Shown: positions 1 to 9,300 of the stretch, piece by piece | Layout of the letters: the number at the start of each line of letters is the position of its first letter | How positions within the stretch are numbered: the stretch's first letter is position 1 | Source: CAVRAW01 sp963716135 | Lineage (GTDB): Bacteria; Planctomycetota; Planctomycetia; Pirellulales; JADZDJ01 | Assembly: GCA_963716135.1 (NCBI GenBank) | Contig: OY970289.1 | Location: forward strand, 1,922,001-1,986,000 | Direction: 5' to 3' | DNA length: 64,000 nucleotides | Program-made: the position numbers and the translations under genes | Notes under the pieces: generated by a model | What the model was told of the DNA's origin: nothing | Seen by the model: only the letters and a program-made list of their open reading frames with translations | The model's database searches: none

Positions 1-460
1 CGAACAGCGGCCGCAGCTTTTCCACCGGAGCGTAGGTATTCGTCGCCGGCTGAAAGTATGCCATGAACTGATCGCAATCATAACGCCACTTCAATCGCCG
101 GATCCCCTCCGATATTTGCCCCCGCACGTCGCGCGGGCTCATCCGCGGGCTGCGCCGGCTGGGGCTGAAGCTCCGGTTATCGCAAAACGTGCAGCCCCCT
201 CGGGCCACCGTGCCGTCGACATTCGGGCAGGTGAAACCGGCATCAATGCTCACCTTTTGCACGCGCCCGCCAAACTTCTGGCGCAGGAAAAAGTTGTACG
301 AGTGGTAGCGTAGCCCCGCGGTACGCCACGCAGCATTCGCGCCCACCGCTTCCGGCTCCGGAGAAGCTACTCCGGCAGCCCGCAGCCTATTGGGCGATAC
401 ACCCGCTGCCGGCCGCATTTCGGCTATGGCATCAGTTTTTTTCGGCTTGGCGGGCGGCAT
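1..460 (-). CDS. TIGR01212-family radical SAM protein (YhcC-like), N-terminal part
   Basis: The gene runs off the left edge; about 153 residues are visible. Reading down from the ATG at 460-458 gives a Pro/Ala-rich leader of about 50 residues, then a stretch beginning YNFFLRQKFGG and continuing RVQKVSIDAGFTCPN. The [4Fe-4S] ligands are C78, C90 and C93, spaced C-x11-C-x2-C as in the YhcC/TIGR01212 radical SAM family, not the classical CxxxCxxC. The family is assigned from this cysteine spacing and the flanking SIDAGFTCPN and NRSFSP signatures. The biochemical reaction of the family is not well established. It is divergent from the FHA gene, so 461-591 should hold both promoters. Confidence 0.85.
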   Translation of the reverse strand, partial: MPPAKPKKTDAIAEMRPAAGVSPNRLRAAGVASPEPEAVGANAAWRTAGLRYHSYNFFLRQKFGGRVQKVSIDAGFTCPNVDGTVARGGCTFCDNRSFSPSRRSPRMSPRDVRGQISEGIRRLKWRYDCDQFMAYFQPATNTYAPVEKLRPLF

Positions 461-591
461 TTTAGTTGACCCCCCCTGGGTCGTGTGCATAGATTCAATT
501 GGTGGCAGGCATCATCATTTTTATCACCGGTCATAGTAAGTTGAAACGGGGGAATTAGCATGCATCCGCGATTTCCCTCAGGGAGCTTTTC

Positions 592-1063
592 ATGTTGGGC
601 GAATTACTTCCGCTGGGCGGCGGCGATCCCATTCCGCTGTTGAAGCAGCAGCTTTTGGTCGGTCGCCGGGAAAGTTGCGACATCGTGCTGCGGTTTGCCA
701 ACGTCTCCGCGCACCACTGCCAATTGAGTGTCCAATCCGGCTACTGGTACGTAAAAGACATGGGGAGCAAAAACGGCATCAAGGTCAACGGCGTCCGCTA
801 CGCCGAGCGGCGGTTGGACCCGGGAGATCAGCTTTCCGTGGCCAAGCACCAATACGAAATCAAATATTCTCCCGCCGAATTGGGCGCCGTCGGACCGCCG
901 CCGGCGAACGAAGAGCTGCCCAACGACATTTTCGGCAAGTCGCTGCTCGAAGCGCACCGGACTGGCCAAAAAGCCCCTCAATTTGCCCGACGACGGGCAC
1001 AAGCGCTACGATGTAGCGGACGACTCCGCCGGCCAAATCAAAGACCGCAACCGGCCGACGTGA
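592..1063 (+). CDS. FHA-domain protein (frameshifted near 950)
   Basis: Residues about 20-90 form a forkhead-associated phosphothreonine-binding domain: GR in LLVGRRESCD, SxxH in VSAHHCQL and NG in GSKNGIKVNG are the recognition residues. GGGAG lies 6 bases before the ATG at 592. After SLLEA the frame turns into Arg-rich nonsense, but the next frame reads LAKKPLNLPDDGHKRYDVAD and stops at TGA 1061-1063, a tail I associate with planctomycete FHA proteins. Restoring one GC at the GCGC near 950 joins the frames as EARTGLAKK. Without repair the protein ends at 1071 with a scrambled tail. It may bind a phosphorylated partner; no kinase gene is adjacent. Confidence 0.8.
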
Positions 1064-1129
1064 TCTCATAAAGCCGGCGATGGTATCGCCGGTCTGCTAG
1101 GTCAGCTCATTGGCTCCGACTGCTCCCGA

Positions 1130-2311
1130 ATGTCAAAACGCAAAATCCGCGCCGACTTTCGCAAGAACCGCACCACTCGGCAGCGCGAAACCGATCGCAC
1201 CCGACGCTTCGATCGGGATAGCATCGAGGATGCCGACGAACCGCGACAGGAGCGCATCAGCGGCAAAGGCGAACTCACTCGCCGCCGGACCGTCGTCGGC
1301 ACCGAGTTCGAGCAAGATACCGGCGGCTTCGCCGTGCAGCCCGACGTCGATCTCAGCCAATGCCGCCAGGGCCGGGTGCTGGTCGTGCACGGGTTGCTGA
1401 GTATTGTCGAGGGGGACGACGGCACTTACTTCCGCTGTGCCACGCGACGATTGTTGCGAACCATGTCGACCGATCAGCGGCACGTCGTGGCCGCGGGAGA
1501 TCGGGTTTACTTCCGTCCCGCCGACGCAAAAACAGGCGGCAATGTCTCGGCTGCAGAGGCGGTTGCCGAAGGGTTCATCGAACGGATCGAGCCGCGCTAC
1601 TCCGTGCTCAGTCGCACGGTGCGCTCGCGCCAACACGTCATCGTCGCCAACGTTGATCAAATGGTCATCGTCTCCAGCGCCGCCGAGCCACGCCTTAAGC
1701 CCGGCCTGATCGATCGCTACATCGTCAGCGCCGAAAAAGGACGCCTGCGCCCCATCGTGTGCGTCAACAAAATCGATCTGGTGGACCCGGCCGATCTCGA
1801 GCCCCTGGTTGGCGTCTTCAGCCGCATGGGATACCGCATGCTCCTGGCGTCCGCCACCACCGGCTTCGGCATCGACCGCTTGCGGCGCGAGCTGGTCGGC
1901 AAGGCCAGCGTCGTCGTGGGTCAAAGCGGCGTGGGGAAATCGTCGCTCTTGAACGCCGTCGATCCGGAATTAGGTTTGCGAATCGCTGCCGTCAGCCAGG
2001 AAACTCAGAAAGGAAAGCACACGACCACCGCGGCTCGCTTGCTGCCGCTCACCGGTAGCGCTGGATACGTCGTCGATACCCCCGGCATTCGCCAGTTCCA
2101 GCTCTGGGACGTAATTCCCGCCGAAGTCGCCGGCTACTTCCGCGACTTGCGGCCGTTTGTCAACCGCTGCCGGTTCCCGAATTGCACACACCGCCACGAG
2201 GCCGACTGCGCCGTGAAAGACGCCGTCGCCGACGGCTGGCTCGATGCCCGCCGATACGAAAGCTACTGCCAGCTATTCGAAGAGGACCAATTGGAGAAAG
2301 AAAGGCGATAG
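1130..2311 (+). CDS. rsgA: Ribosome small subunit-dependent GTPase RsgA
   Basis: Circularly permuted GTPase that checks 30S subunit maturation. The order is OB-fold (about 80-165), NKID (G4, 213-216), P-loop GQSGVGKS (G1, 264-271), DTPG (G3, 316-319), then a zinc-binding C-terminus with C347, C352, H354 and C360. The G4-before-G1 order is diagnostic. At 393 aa it is longer than E. coli RsgA because of a basic 60-residue N-terminal extension, which may bind rRNA (inference). ATG 1130 is the first start that includes the whole basic segment; no clear Shine-Dalgarno sequence precedes it. The frame is intact, unlike many neighbours. Confidence 0.95.
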   Translation: MSKRKIRADFRKNRTTRQRETDRTRRFDRDSIEDADEPRQERISGKGELTRRRTVVGTEFEQDTGGFAVQPDVDLSQCRQGRVLVVHGLLSIVEGDDGTYFRCATRRLLRTMSTDQRHVVAAGDRVYFRPADAKTGGNVSAAEAVAEGFIERIEPRYSVLSRTVRSRQHVIVANVDQMVIVSSAAEPRLKPGLIDRYIVSAEKGRLRPIVCVNKIDLVDPADLEPLVGVFSRMGYRMLLASATTGFGIDRLRRELVGKASVVVGQSGVGKSSLLNAVDPELGLRIAAVSQETQKGKHTTTAARLLPLTGSAGYVVDTPGIRQFQLWDVIPAEVAGYFRDLRPFVNRCRFPNCTHRHEADCAVKDAVADGWLDARRYESYCQLFEEDQLEKERR

Positions 2312-2613
2312 CGGCAAGATATTTGCACTATCGACAATCGTCCCGCACGCTGCCATTTTCGGCAAAACCGCCGGCGGTCCGCCACATCGTGAAAAGTGGC
2401 ACAATGTTATGACGTGGTACGGTATAATGCCCCATCGGCCAAATGGTCGATTAAAATAAATGAACTCGACGCGGTTTGAACCCCGCGGCACTTGTACCTG
2501 TCTCCCATGCACCCAGCGAGGTCGAATGAAACAAGGCCCTGCTTGCCTCACGTGCAATTCAGTCGCGGCCTCGCGGGAAGTACAACCAGCCATCTCCGGA
2601 GGCCCCGCCAAGC
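2312..2613 (+). promoter_or_regulatory. rsgA-hflX intergenic region with a -10 box
   Basis: 302 bases without a gene. A perfect TATAAT sits at 2423-2428 on the plus strand, with no convincing -35 element 16-18 bases upstream. It would give hflX a long leader of about 180 bases. GGAGG at 2598-2602 is the likely ribosome-binding site for the GTG at 2614, though about 11 bases away. Nothing else recognisable. Confidence 0.4.
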
Positions 2614-3981
2614 GTGATTGAACTCAAACGCACGGAAAGTGTAGTCAGCGAAGCGGCATTCCTCGTCGGCGTCCTTATGAACGGACGCTCAACCCAGGAA
2701 CACCCTTTGGACGAATTGGAAGGCCTGGCCGTCTCGGCCGGGGCCCATGTGGTGGGTACACTAACCCAGCGCCGGGAAACCCCCGACGTGACCACCTATC
2801 TCGGCGGTGGCAAGGCCAAAGAGCTGGAGCGCCTGGCCGCGGCCGCCGAAGCCGACGTCGTTATCTTCGACAACGATCTCTCCCCGGCCCAAACACGCAA
2901 TCTCGAGAAGGTGATCGGCCTGAAGGTCATCGATCGCACCGAACTGATTCTCGACATCTTCGCCAGCCGCGCCCAAACGCACGAATCGCGCCTGGCGGTC
3001 GAACTGGCGCAACTTCGCTATTCGCTGCCGCGCCTGAAGCGCTTGTGGACCCACTTGGAACGCATCAAAGGGGGCATCGGCATGCGCGGCCCCGGCGAAA
3101 AACAGTTGGAAGTCGACCGCCGCCTGGTGGAAAAACGAATTCACGATCTCAGCGAAGAATTGCACTCCGTCCATCGCCGCAAGGAGCGCCAGGTGGCCGC
3201 ACGCGGCGATCGCATGACGGTTTCGCTGGTGGGCTACACAAACGCGGGCAAAAGCACGCTGATGAATGCGCTCACCGAAGCCGGCGTCCTGGCGGTCAAC
3301 AAGCTGTTCGCCACGCTCGACACCCGCACCCGCCGCTGGCAGTTGCCCGGTTGGGGACCCGTGCTCTTGAGCGACACGGTCGGCTTCATCCGCGATCTGC
3401 CGCACCACCTGATCGCCAGCTTCAAAGCCACGCTCGAAGAAGCTTGTCAGGCCGATCTGCTGTTGCACGTGGCCGACGCCTCCAGCCCCATGGCCCGCGA
3501 GCAAATCACGGCGGTCTACAACGTGCTGGAAGAACTGGGCATCCAAGCCAAAGACACCATCTTGGTGCTCAACAAAATCGACGCCGCCCGCGACCGCGGC
3601 CAGGTGGAAATGCTTTTGAATCGCTACCCCAACGCCGTGCCCATCAGCGCGCGGCGGCGCATCGGTCTGGACAAGCTGGCCGACCTGGTCAGCCGCACGC
3701 TCAGCCAGAATTTCGTCGATATCGACGTGGAAACCGGCGTCGACAACGGCCGCTTGCTGGCCTACCTGGCGGCCCATGGCGAAGTGCTTTCGCAGCGCTA
3801 CAATGGCTCGACGATGATGATTCACTGCCGCCTGGCTCAGAAGTATCTGGGCCGATTGCACGACGACACCGCCGTCATTCGCCCACACACCAACGGCAAC
3901 GGCGCCAATGGCAACGGCGCAGGCGCAAACGGAACACCGCGCGCCGTCGATGGCCGCCAGGATGGCAACGGCCGTCATTGA
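2614..3981 (+). CDS. hflX: GTPase HflX
   Basis: Ribosome-associated GTPase that splits stalled 70S ribosomes. The N-terminal HflX domain has GGGKAKEL (64-71) and the linker IKGGIGMRGPGEKQLEVDRR (151-170), the family signature. The G domain has GYTNAGKS (207-214), DTVGF (254-258) and NKID (320-323). The start is GTG at 2614; no ATG precedes MIELKRTE in frame. The last 30 residues (about 425-455) are an Asn/Gly-rich low-complexity tail (TNGNGANGNG) absent from model HflX proteins and probably disordered. It follows another ribosome GTPase gene, rsgA, and precedes a pseudouridine synthase, so this is a translation-related cluster. Frame intact. Confidence 0.95.
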   Translation: MIELKRTESVVSEAAFLVGVLMNGRSTQEHPLDELEGLAVSAGAHVVGTLTQRRETPDVTTYLGGGKAKELERLAAAAEADVVIFDNDLSPAQTRNLEKVIGLKVIDRTELILDIFASRAQTHESRLAVELAQLRYSLPRLKRLWTHLERIKGGIGMRGPGEKQLEVDRRLVEKRIHDLSEELHSVHRRKERQVAARGDRMTVSLVGYTNAGKSTLMNALTEAGVLAVNKLFATLDTRTRRWQLPGWGPVLLSDTVGFIRDLPHHLIASFKATLEEACQADLLLHVADASSPMAREQITAVYNVLEELGIQAKDTILVLNKIDAARDRGQVEMLLNRYPNAVPISARRRIGLDKLADLVSRTLSQNFVDIDVETGVDNGRLLAYLAAHGEVLSQRYNGSTMMIHCRLAQKYLGRLHDDTAVIRPHTNGNGANGNGAGANGTPRAVDGRQDGNGRH

Positions 3982-4004
3982 GCGGCCGCACGTGACCCTT
4001 TCCC

Positions 4005-4928
4005 ATGCTGCCGGCCATTGAAATTCTCTACGAAGACGATCATGTCCTGGTCGTCAACAAACCTTCCGGCCTTTCGACGCAGGCGCCTCGCGGCATCGAT
4101 TCGCTCGAACTGCAAGTCCGCGCCTATCTGCAGCGCCGCGTCAACGCCGACATGATCTACCACCAGGCCGATCCCACCGGTAAGGCGCCCGACGTTTATC
4201 TCGGCCTGCCGCATCGCTTGGATCGACCCGTCTCCGGCGTCATCGCGCTCACGAAAACCAAAAAGGCGGCGCGCAAAATCTCCCGTCAGTTCGAGCGCCG
4301 GCAAGTGCGCAAAATGTACTGGGCCGCCGTCTCCGGAACAGTGAATCCGCCGGCCGGCACGTGGTCCGATCGCCTCCGCAAACTGCCCGGCGAAGCGCGG
4401 GTCGAAATCGTACCCCACGATCATCCTGAAGGGCAAAATGCCGTATTGCGCTATAGCACCCTCGGCCAAACGCCCCACGGCTCGTGGCTGGAAATCGAAT
4501 TGGAAACCGGCCGCATGCATCAAATCCGCGTGCAATTGGCCTCTCGAGGCTTTCCCATTCTGGGCGACCTGCAGTACGGCAGCGCAGCACCGTTCGGTCC
4601 GCCCTTCGACGATCCGCGCCAGCGGGCCATCGCGCTGCACGCCCGGCGACTTTCTCTGGTGATGCCGGTCACCCAGGAGCAACGCACAATCACTGCTCCT
4701 CTCGGCGAGGCGTGGCACAGCCTCGGCATCCGCGAAGACGCCGGCACCATACGCGCAATGACGACGGCCGCTCGCTTAGCGACCGTAAGAGTTCGTCGAT
4801 TGCTTGCTGGGATCGTACGTGCGCGCCGAGGGATCTGTGTTTTCAAGCGGCGCGGCGTAGGAGTTACCGTAATTGCCTCGCTGCAGAGTCGGCAATTGCC
4901 CCGGCGTATACTTTGGAATCGATCCTAA
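4005..4928 (+). CDS. RluA/RsuA-superfamily pseudouridine synthase
   Basis: Isomerises uridine to pseudouridine in RNA. The catalytic motif HRLDRPVSG is at 70-78 with catalytic D73, and GRMHQIRVQLA near 165-175 is the second conserved block. The N-terminus (IEILYEDDHVLVVNKP) matches the RluA catalytic core with no S4 domain, as in RluA and RluC-like subtypes; the substrate cannot be told. As written the frame runs to 4928 and overlaps the convergent repeat-protein gene by about 150 bases with an Arg-rich tail. Adding one GC to the CGCGC at 4751-4755 would stop translation at TGA 4759-4761, just short of that gene. I think the last ~55 residues are not real. Confidence 0.88.
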   Translation: MLPAIEILYEDDHVLVVNKPSGLSTQAPRGIDSLELQVRAYLQRRVNADMIYHQADPTGKAPDVYLGLPHRLDRPVSGVIALTKTKKAARKISRQFERRQVRKMYWAAVSGTVNPPAGTWSDRLRKLPGEARVEIVPHDHPEGQNAVLRYSTLGQTPHGSWLEIELETGRMHQIRVQLASRGFPILGDLQYGSAAPFGPPFDDPRQRAIALHARRLSLVMPVTQEQRTITAPLGEAWHSLGIREDAGTIRAMTTAARLATVRVRRLLAGIVRARRGICVFKRRGVGVTVIASLQSRQLPRRILWNRS

Positions 4929-7618
4929 CCCCGCCCCCAAGGTGGCTGTGGGGGCGGCTCGGACGTTTGGGTTCTGTCCGCCGGCCGCATACGGCGCGAC
5001 TATCGAGGGATACCGCGACGGACTGGAACCATAGCTGTACGAGCCGACGGGATCTTTCTTCAACCGCGCATCCACGCCTGAATCATCCCCCGAGGCGGTT
5101 TGGCCGCCCGTGCCCGGCTGGCTGAGAGAGCGGCCGCGCTGCATCAGGCTTCGATAGGTCGACATCGACCCAGGCGCCGAACTTCCACTGCCCGGCGCCG
5201 CGCTGTATCCCTGCGGAATTGACTTTTCGGTCGGCCCAGGCGCCTGCTGGTACTGTTGTCGCCCGGCGCGGGCGAACCATTCGGATCATTCGACTTTGGT
5301 TTGGAAACGGCCGTGCGCGGCAAAGCAGTGGGTATCTTATCGTTGGTCAGCTTGTCGTTCAGCGCCTCTTTGGCCCAATTCTCCGTTCGAGGGGAGATAT
5401 CACGCTTCATCGCCGCCTTCTCTGCCGTGGCGACGCCCCCGACATTCAATGGCAGACTGTTATCGCCGCGTTCCATGCTGAAATTTGTGCGCGGCGAAGT
5501 GGTGTCGGAACGATTTCCTTTGCGTTGCTGTTGCTGCTGTTGCTGCTGGTCGTCATCCCCCTTATCCTTCTTGGCCGGCGGATTGCTGGGCACCATTCGC
5601 TGCTGGACCCCGCCCCCTTGCGAATTGAAAGTCTTGACGTTGCCACGTTGAGATCCACCGCCTCCCGCGCCTTGCCCCTGCGTCGGCAAAATCACGTTCG
5701 ATTTTCCAGCGCTGCCTTGATCGCCGCCTCCGCCGCTTCCTGAACCTTGCGGCATCAACGTCATGTTCGGCTTCCCAGTGGCTCCTTGCGCTTTGTCGCT
5801 AACTCCGGCGCCCTGCCCCAAACGCCCTCCGTACATTTTGCGCCGGGTTCTGATCCGACGCCTTGTCTTGATCGGTCGATGTATTCTGCCCGTCGAACGG
5901 CTGCGCGAGTTGACCCGACGGCGTTCCAAAGGTGTTTCGCGCTGGGTTCTGATTCTTCGCTTTGTCTTGATCCGCGGTCTTGTTCAATCCAAACGGCCTA
6001 CCCGGTTTGAAAGCTTTGTTTTGATCCGCCGCTTGGGTATCTTTGTCCCCCTTGTCTTCAAGAGTTGGCTTGCCGGTTAACCCAGGCTGCTGATCTGGCC
6101 CCGCCACTCCGGTCGGCAGCTTGTTGAATTTGCCGCCGGCGCGCCCGGCCCCCGCCTCTCCGCGCTGTCCCGTTTGCTGAGACAAGGTTTGCCCGGCCCC
6201 GCTTGCTTTGTTTTGCGTCGCGCCCAGGGTCGGCAGCTTCAGCGTTTGAGTCGGCTTGGAGCCGGCTGTGCCGCGACCACCCGCGACTCCGCCCGCCGTG
6301 CCGGTCGAACTGTTTTGCTTCTCGGCGTCCAATCGCTCCTTGGAAAACTTGTTCAGTGCCTGCGCCTGCTTCAGCATATCCTCCCGGTTCTGCTGCGAAA
6401 TGTTGTGCATTTTGAACCCGGTCACGTTGGGTTCTTTCACCGCTTGCGCGAGCGTCGTCGCCGCCACAAAGTCCGATTTTCGGCCCGCGTCTCGGTTCTT
6501 CTGCATCCATTCCTTTTGAGCAGCGAAGGTCGCCGGCGGCCGATCCGCGGAATTCTTCTGCAACATTTCGTAGTGCTGCTTCTGTTGCGCGAGCCAATTC
6601 GGATTCGACTTGCCATTCTTCCACCGGTAGTACGTGAACAGCGGATCGTATGCCGCGCGCCTGCCGCCTACTTCAAACCATGGCCGGAAACCCTGCCCCG
6701 CGTAGCGATCCGCATAGTAATCGCCGAAGTAATAGTGATGATGCCTCGGGCCGCAAAACAAATTCCCGGAGAAAAATCCGACGTTGATCACCACTCCGGG
6801 ACACCACACAAAATGCGGCCGCGTGTAAATCACCGACGAGAAATAAACCGGCGCAAACAAGCAGCCGCGATAGGCCGGCACATAATCCCAAAAACCCCCC
6901 ACGAACACGAACCCGCCGGGCGTCCACATCCAGTGCGCCGGCACCCAGACCCAATTCGGCTGCTGCACTGCCCAATAGCCCGGCTGCCAGACATAGTGAT
7001 CCTGGTAAGCCCAGTTCCCCGGAATCCAAAAGTGATTGTCCGAAGGCTGCGGACTGGTCGGCCCCGCCTCCAACGTCGCCGGCGGCGCGTCGTTCACGTA
7101 GCTCACTTCCTCTTTTTTGCGCCTGTCCAAAAACCCGGCGTCCATTGGTAACCGTCGTCCGTCTTGTTCCAGTAGCCGGCCACCCAAGTTTGACCCGGCG
7201 GAATATTGCGCCATACGCCGCTGATCCACAGGAAATCTCCGCGGTCTTCGTCCCAGGCGAAGTACCCGGGAATCCACACCACATTGTCTCCGTCCGGCCT
7301 TTGGTCCGGCGGCACTTCCTCGATCGCCGGCGGCGGCTCTTTCTTGATCACCAGCCCAGGCTGCGGATTGAACTCAAGCGGCGTCGCATACGCCTCGTGC
7401 ACTGGTCCGCGAGTTAGAACTTCGGTGCCTCCGCCGGCATCCTCGCCCGTCGACGGTTCCGGCAGCGAAGGCACGGACGCCGCATCCGGCGGGGCAGCCT
7501 GGCCCGCCGAGGATAACCAACTGAGGCTGACTAGGGTCGCGCCCAGCGCGGCTGCCGATATGGCCAAGAGAGTGATTTTCCTCATCGCCTGACTCCTTGT
7601 GTTTCGATTTGTCGTCAT
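4776..7618 (-). CDS. Secreted WXXGXW-repeat protein, three frame breaks
   Basis: Read from ATG 7618. A signal peptide (residues ~12-40, ITLLAISAAALGATLVSL, then AGQA|APP) precedes tandem repeats of the W-x-x-G-x-W type (VWIPGYFAW, FLWISGVW, TWVAGYW, WTPGFW, FWIPGNW, VWQPGYW). An aromatic 'Y/W-V-P' region follows, then a long Gln/Gly/Asn/Lys low-complexity tail including DDDQQQQQQQQR. Breaks lie near 7108 (A6 run), 5842 (GCGC) and 5263 (CCC). Each reading continues exactly in the next frame, e.g. PAPG joins RQQYQQAPGPTEKS. Joined, it is about 945 residues. The family is common in planctomycetes and presumed exported; function unknown. The first break coincides with a slippery heptamer. Confidence 0.75.
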
Positions 7619-7813
7619 CCCGACGACGTCCAGGCGCGAAATCGACTACACGCGCAGCGATTCTGGCCGGCTACCTGTTAAGGACGCATTCACTGTGCCG
7701 TGGCACCAAAACCGCCTCTCTATTATACGAGATTCGCAGCACTTGGCTTGGTAAGGAATTCTCGGACTTTGCCGGCGCGCAACCGGTGCAACCGTCCAAA
7801 ACGCCTGCCGGAA
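7619..7813 (-). promoter_or_regulatory. -10 box upstream of the WXXGXW gene
   Basis: On the minus strand a perfect TATAAT lies at 7722-7727, about 105 bases before the ATG at 7618. No good -35 is visible 16-18 bases upstream. It suggests the repeat protein is transcribed separately from the pdh operon that ends at 7814. Confidence 0.35.
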
Positions 7814-9195
7814 CTACGGCGCCAACAGCAGCCGCCCAGGCGATTCCAGATAGCCCATCACTTCATTGAGAAATCGTGATGCCGCCGCCCCATCCACCAG
7901 CCGGTGATCGTAAGACAGGCTCAGCGGCAACATCAGCCGCGCCTCGATCTTGTCGTCCTTGGTGACGACGGCCATTTTCGCGCCCGGCCCACCAGCAGAA
8001 TCGCCACTTCCGGAGCATTGATGATCGGCGTCGAATACCGCCCCCCGACCGCCCCCAGATTGCTGATCGTAAACGAACCGCCGCGCAAATCCTCCAGCGT
8101 GTGTTGCCCGGAACGAACTTTGTCGGCCAGCATCTGAATCCCCTGCGCGATCTGTGGAATTGGCGTCCGATCGACGTCGCGCAGCACCGGCACGATCAGC
8201 CCGCGTTCGGTATCCACCGCCACGCCCAGGTTCACATACTGCTTATAGATGATCGTGCCGCTTTCCATGTCGACCGAAGCGTTCAGCGTCGGATGCTGCT
8301 TGAGCGACAGCGCCACCGCCTTGAGCAGAAACGCCAGCGACGTCAGCTTGATGCCGCTTGAGGCGTACGACTCCGCGCTCTCTTTGCGCAGCGTTTCCAG
8401 TTCGGTGATGTCGGCATCGTCGAAATTCGTCAGGTGCGGAATCGTCGAAGCCGACTTCGCCATGTTGGCGGCAATCGTCTTGCGAATTTTCGACATCGCC
8501 TCCCGGCGAATCACGCCATGCGCGTCTCGCTCCACCGCGCCGCTTTCCGACGCCGCAATCCCCGCGGCCACATTCACTTGCCGCACCGAGTTGATAACAT
8601 CATCTCGAGTAATGCGCCCGCCCGGACCTGTGCCCGGCACGTGCGACAGGTCCACGCCCAACTCGCGCGCCAGTCGCCGCACCGCCGGTCCGGCCGGCGC
8701 CGCCTCAGCCGTCGACGTGCTGGCGGGCGCCGCGGCTTGCACGGCAGCACTCGCAGGCGCAGGGGCAGGGGCCGCAGGCGTGGTTGACCGCCCGTTGCCT
8801 TCGCGCGCTGGCGCCGGAGGCGCCTTGGCCGGCTCGGTCTTCACTTGCGGCTTGGCGGCCGCTTGCGGTTTAGCAGGTGCTTTGGCAACTGTCGGCGCTT
8901 TGGCCGGTGCCGCCTTCGCCGGAGCAGCGGGCGTTTTTGTCGGAGCGGCAGCGCTGGCCCCCGCGCTGTCCAGCGACAAGATCACTTGCCCCGGCTTGAC
9001 TGTCTGCCCTTTGGCGACGTGAATCTTCGTCACCTTCCCCGCCACGCTGCACGGCACCGCCACCACCGCCTTGTCGGTTTCGATCTCGATCACTTCCTGC
9101 TGCGGCTTGACGACGTCCCCCTCCTTGACCATCACGGAGACCACGTCTCCCGAATCGATGTTTTCGCCCAAATCGGGAAGCTTGAACTCGGCCAT
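7814..9195 (-). CDS. aceF: Dihydrolipoamide acetyltransferase (pyruvate dehydrogenase E2), frame break near 7976
   Basis: Transfers the acetyl group to CoA in the pyruvate dehydrogenase complex. Residues 1-75 are one lipoyl domain with lipoyl-lysine K42 in ETDKAVV; 80-170 is an Ala/Pro/Lys linker. The E1/E3-binding domain follows (VRRLARELGVDLSHVPGTGP, about 175-210), then the catalytic acyltransferase domain. The written frame ends early after LLVGRARK. Adding one A to the A4 run at 7974-7977 continues it as MAVVTKDDKIEARLM and reaches the catalytic SYDHRLVDG motif and stop at 7814-7816. The true length is about 460 aa. It is third in the order lpd, aceE, aceF on the minus strand. Confidence 0.93.
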
Positions 9196-9202
9196 GGGAA
9201 AT

Positions 9203-9237
9203 GGTCAGGGGTCAGGAATCAGGAGTCAGGAGTCAAT
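9203..9237. repeat. Heptad tandem repeat, consensus RGTCAGG
   Basis: Five contiguous 7-mers without gaps: GGTCAGG, GGTCAGG, AATCAGG, AGTCAGG, AGTCAAT. They lie between the E2 start (9195) and the aceE stop. Same period as tracts at 17342, 17819, 21978 and 26305. Confidence 0.85.
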
Positions 9238-9254
9238 CCGCTTGCGGTTTAGCC

Positions 9255-9289
9255 GCGACGCGCTCGGCCGCCGTAGCGGAGCGCGTCGC
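9255..9289 (-). other. Strong hairpin between aceE and aceF
   Basis: Perfect 11-bp arms GCGACGCGCTC (9255-9265) and GAGCGCGTCGC (9279-9289) with a 13-base loop. It lies in the transcript between the aceE stop (9301) and the aceF start (9195). There is no T-run after it on either strand, so it looks like an RNA-processing or mRNA-stability element, not an intrinsic terminator. Confidence 0.6.
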
Positions 9290-9300
9290 CCAATTCTACC

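Noticed and set aside
2761..3978. Minus-strand frame of 405 codons across hflX
   Set aside because: It is antisense to a clear HflX with G1, G3 and G4 motifs; high GC leaves long antisense frames open.
4759..4928. C-terminal tail of the pseudouridine synthase
   Set aside because: Arg-rich, overlaps the convergent gene, and vanishes with one GC added; kept in coordinates but not believed.
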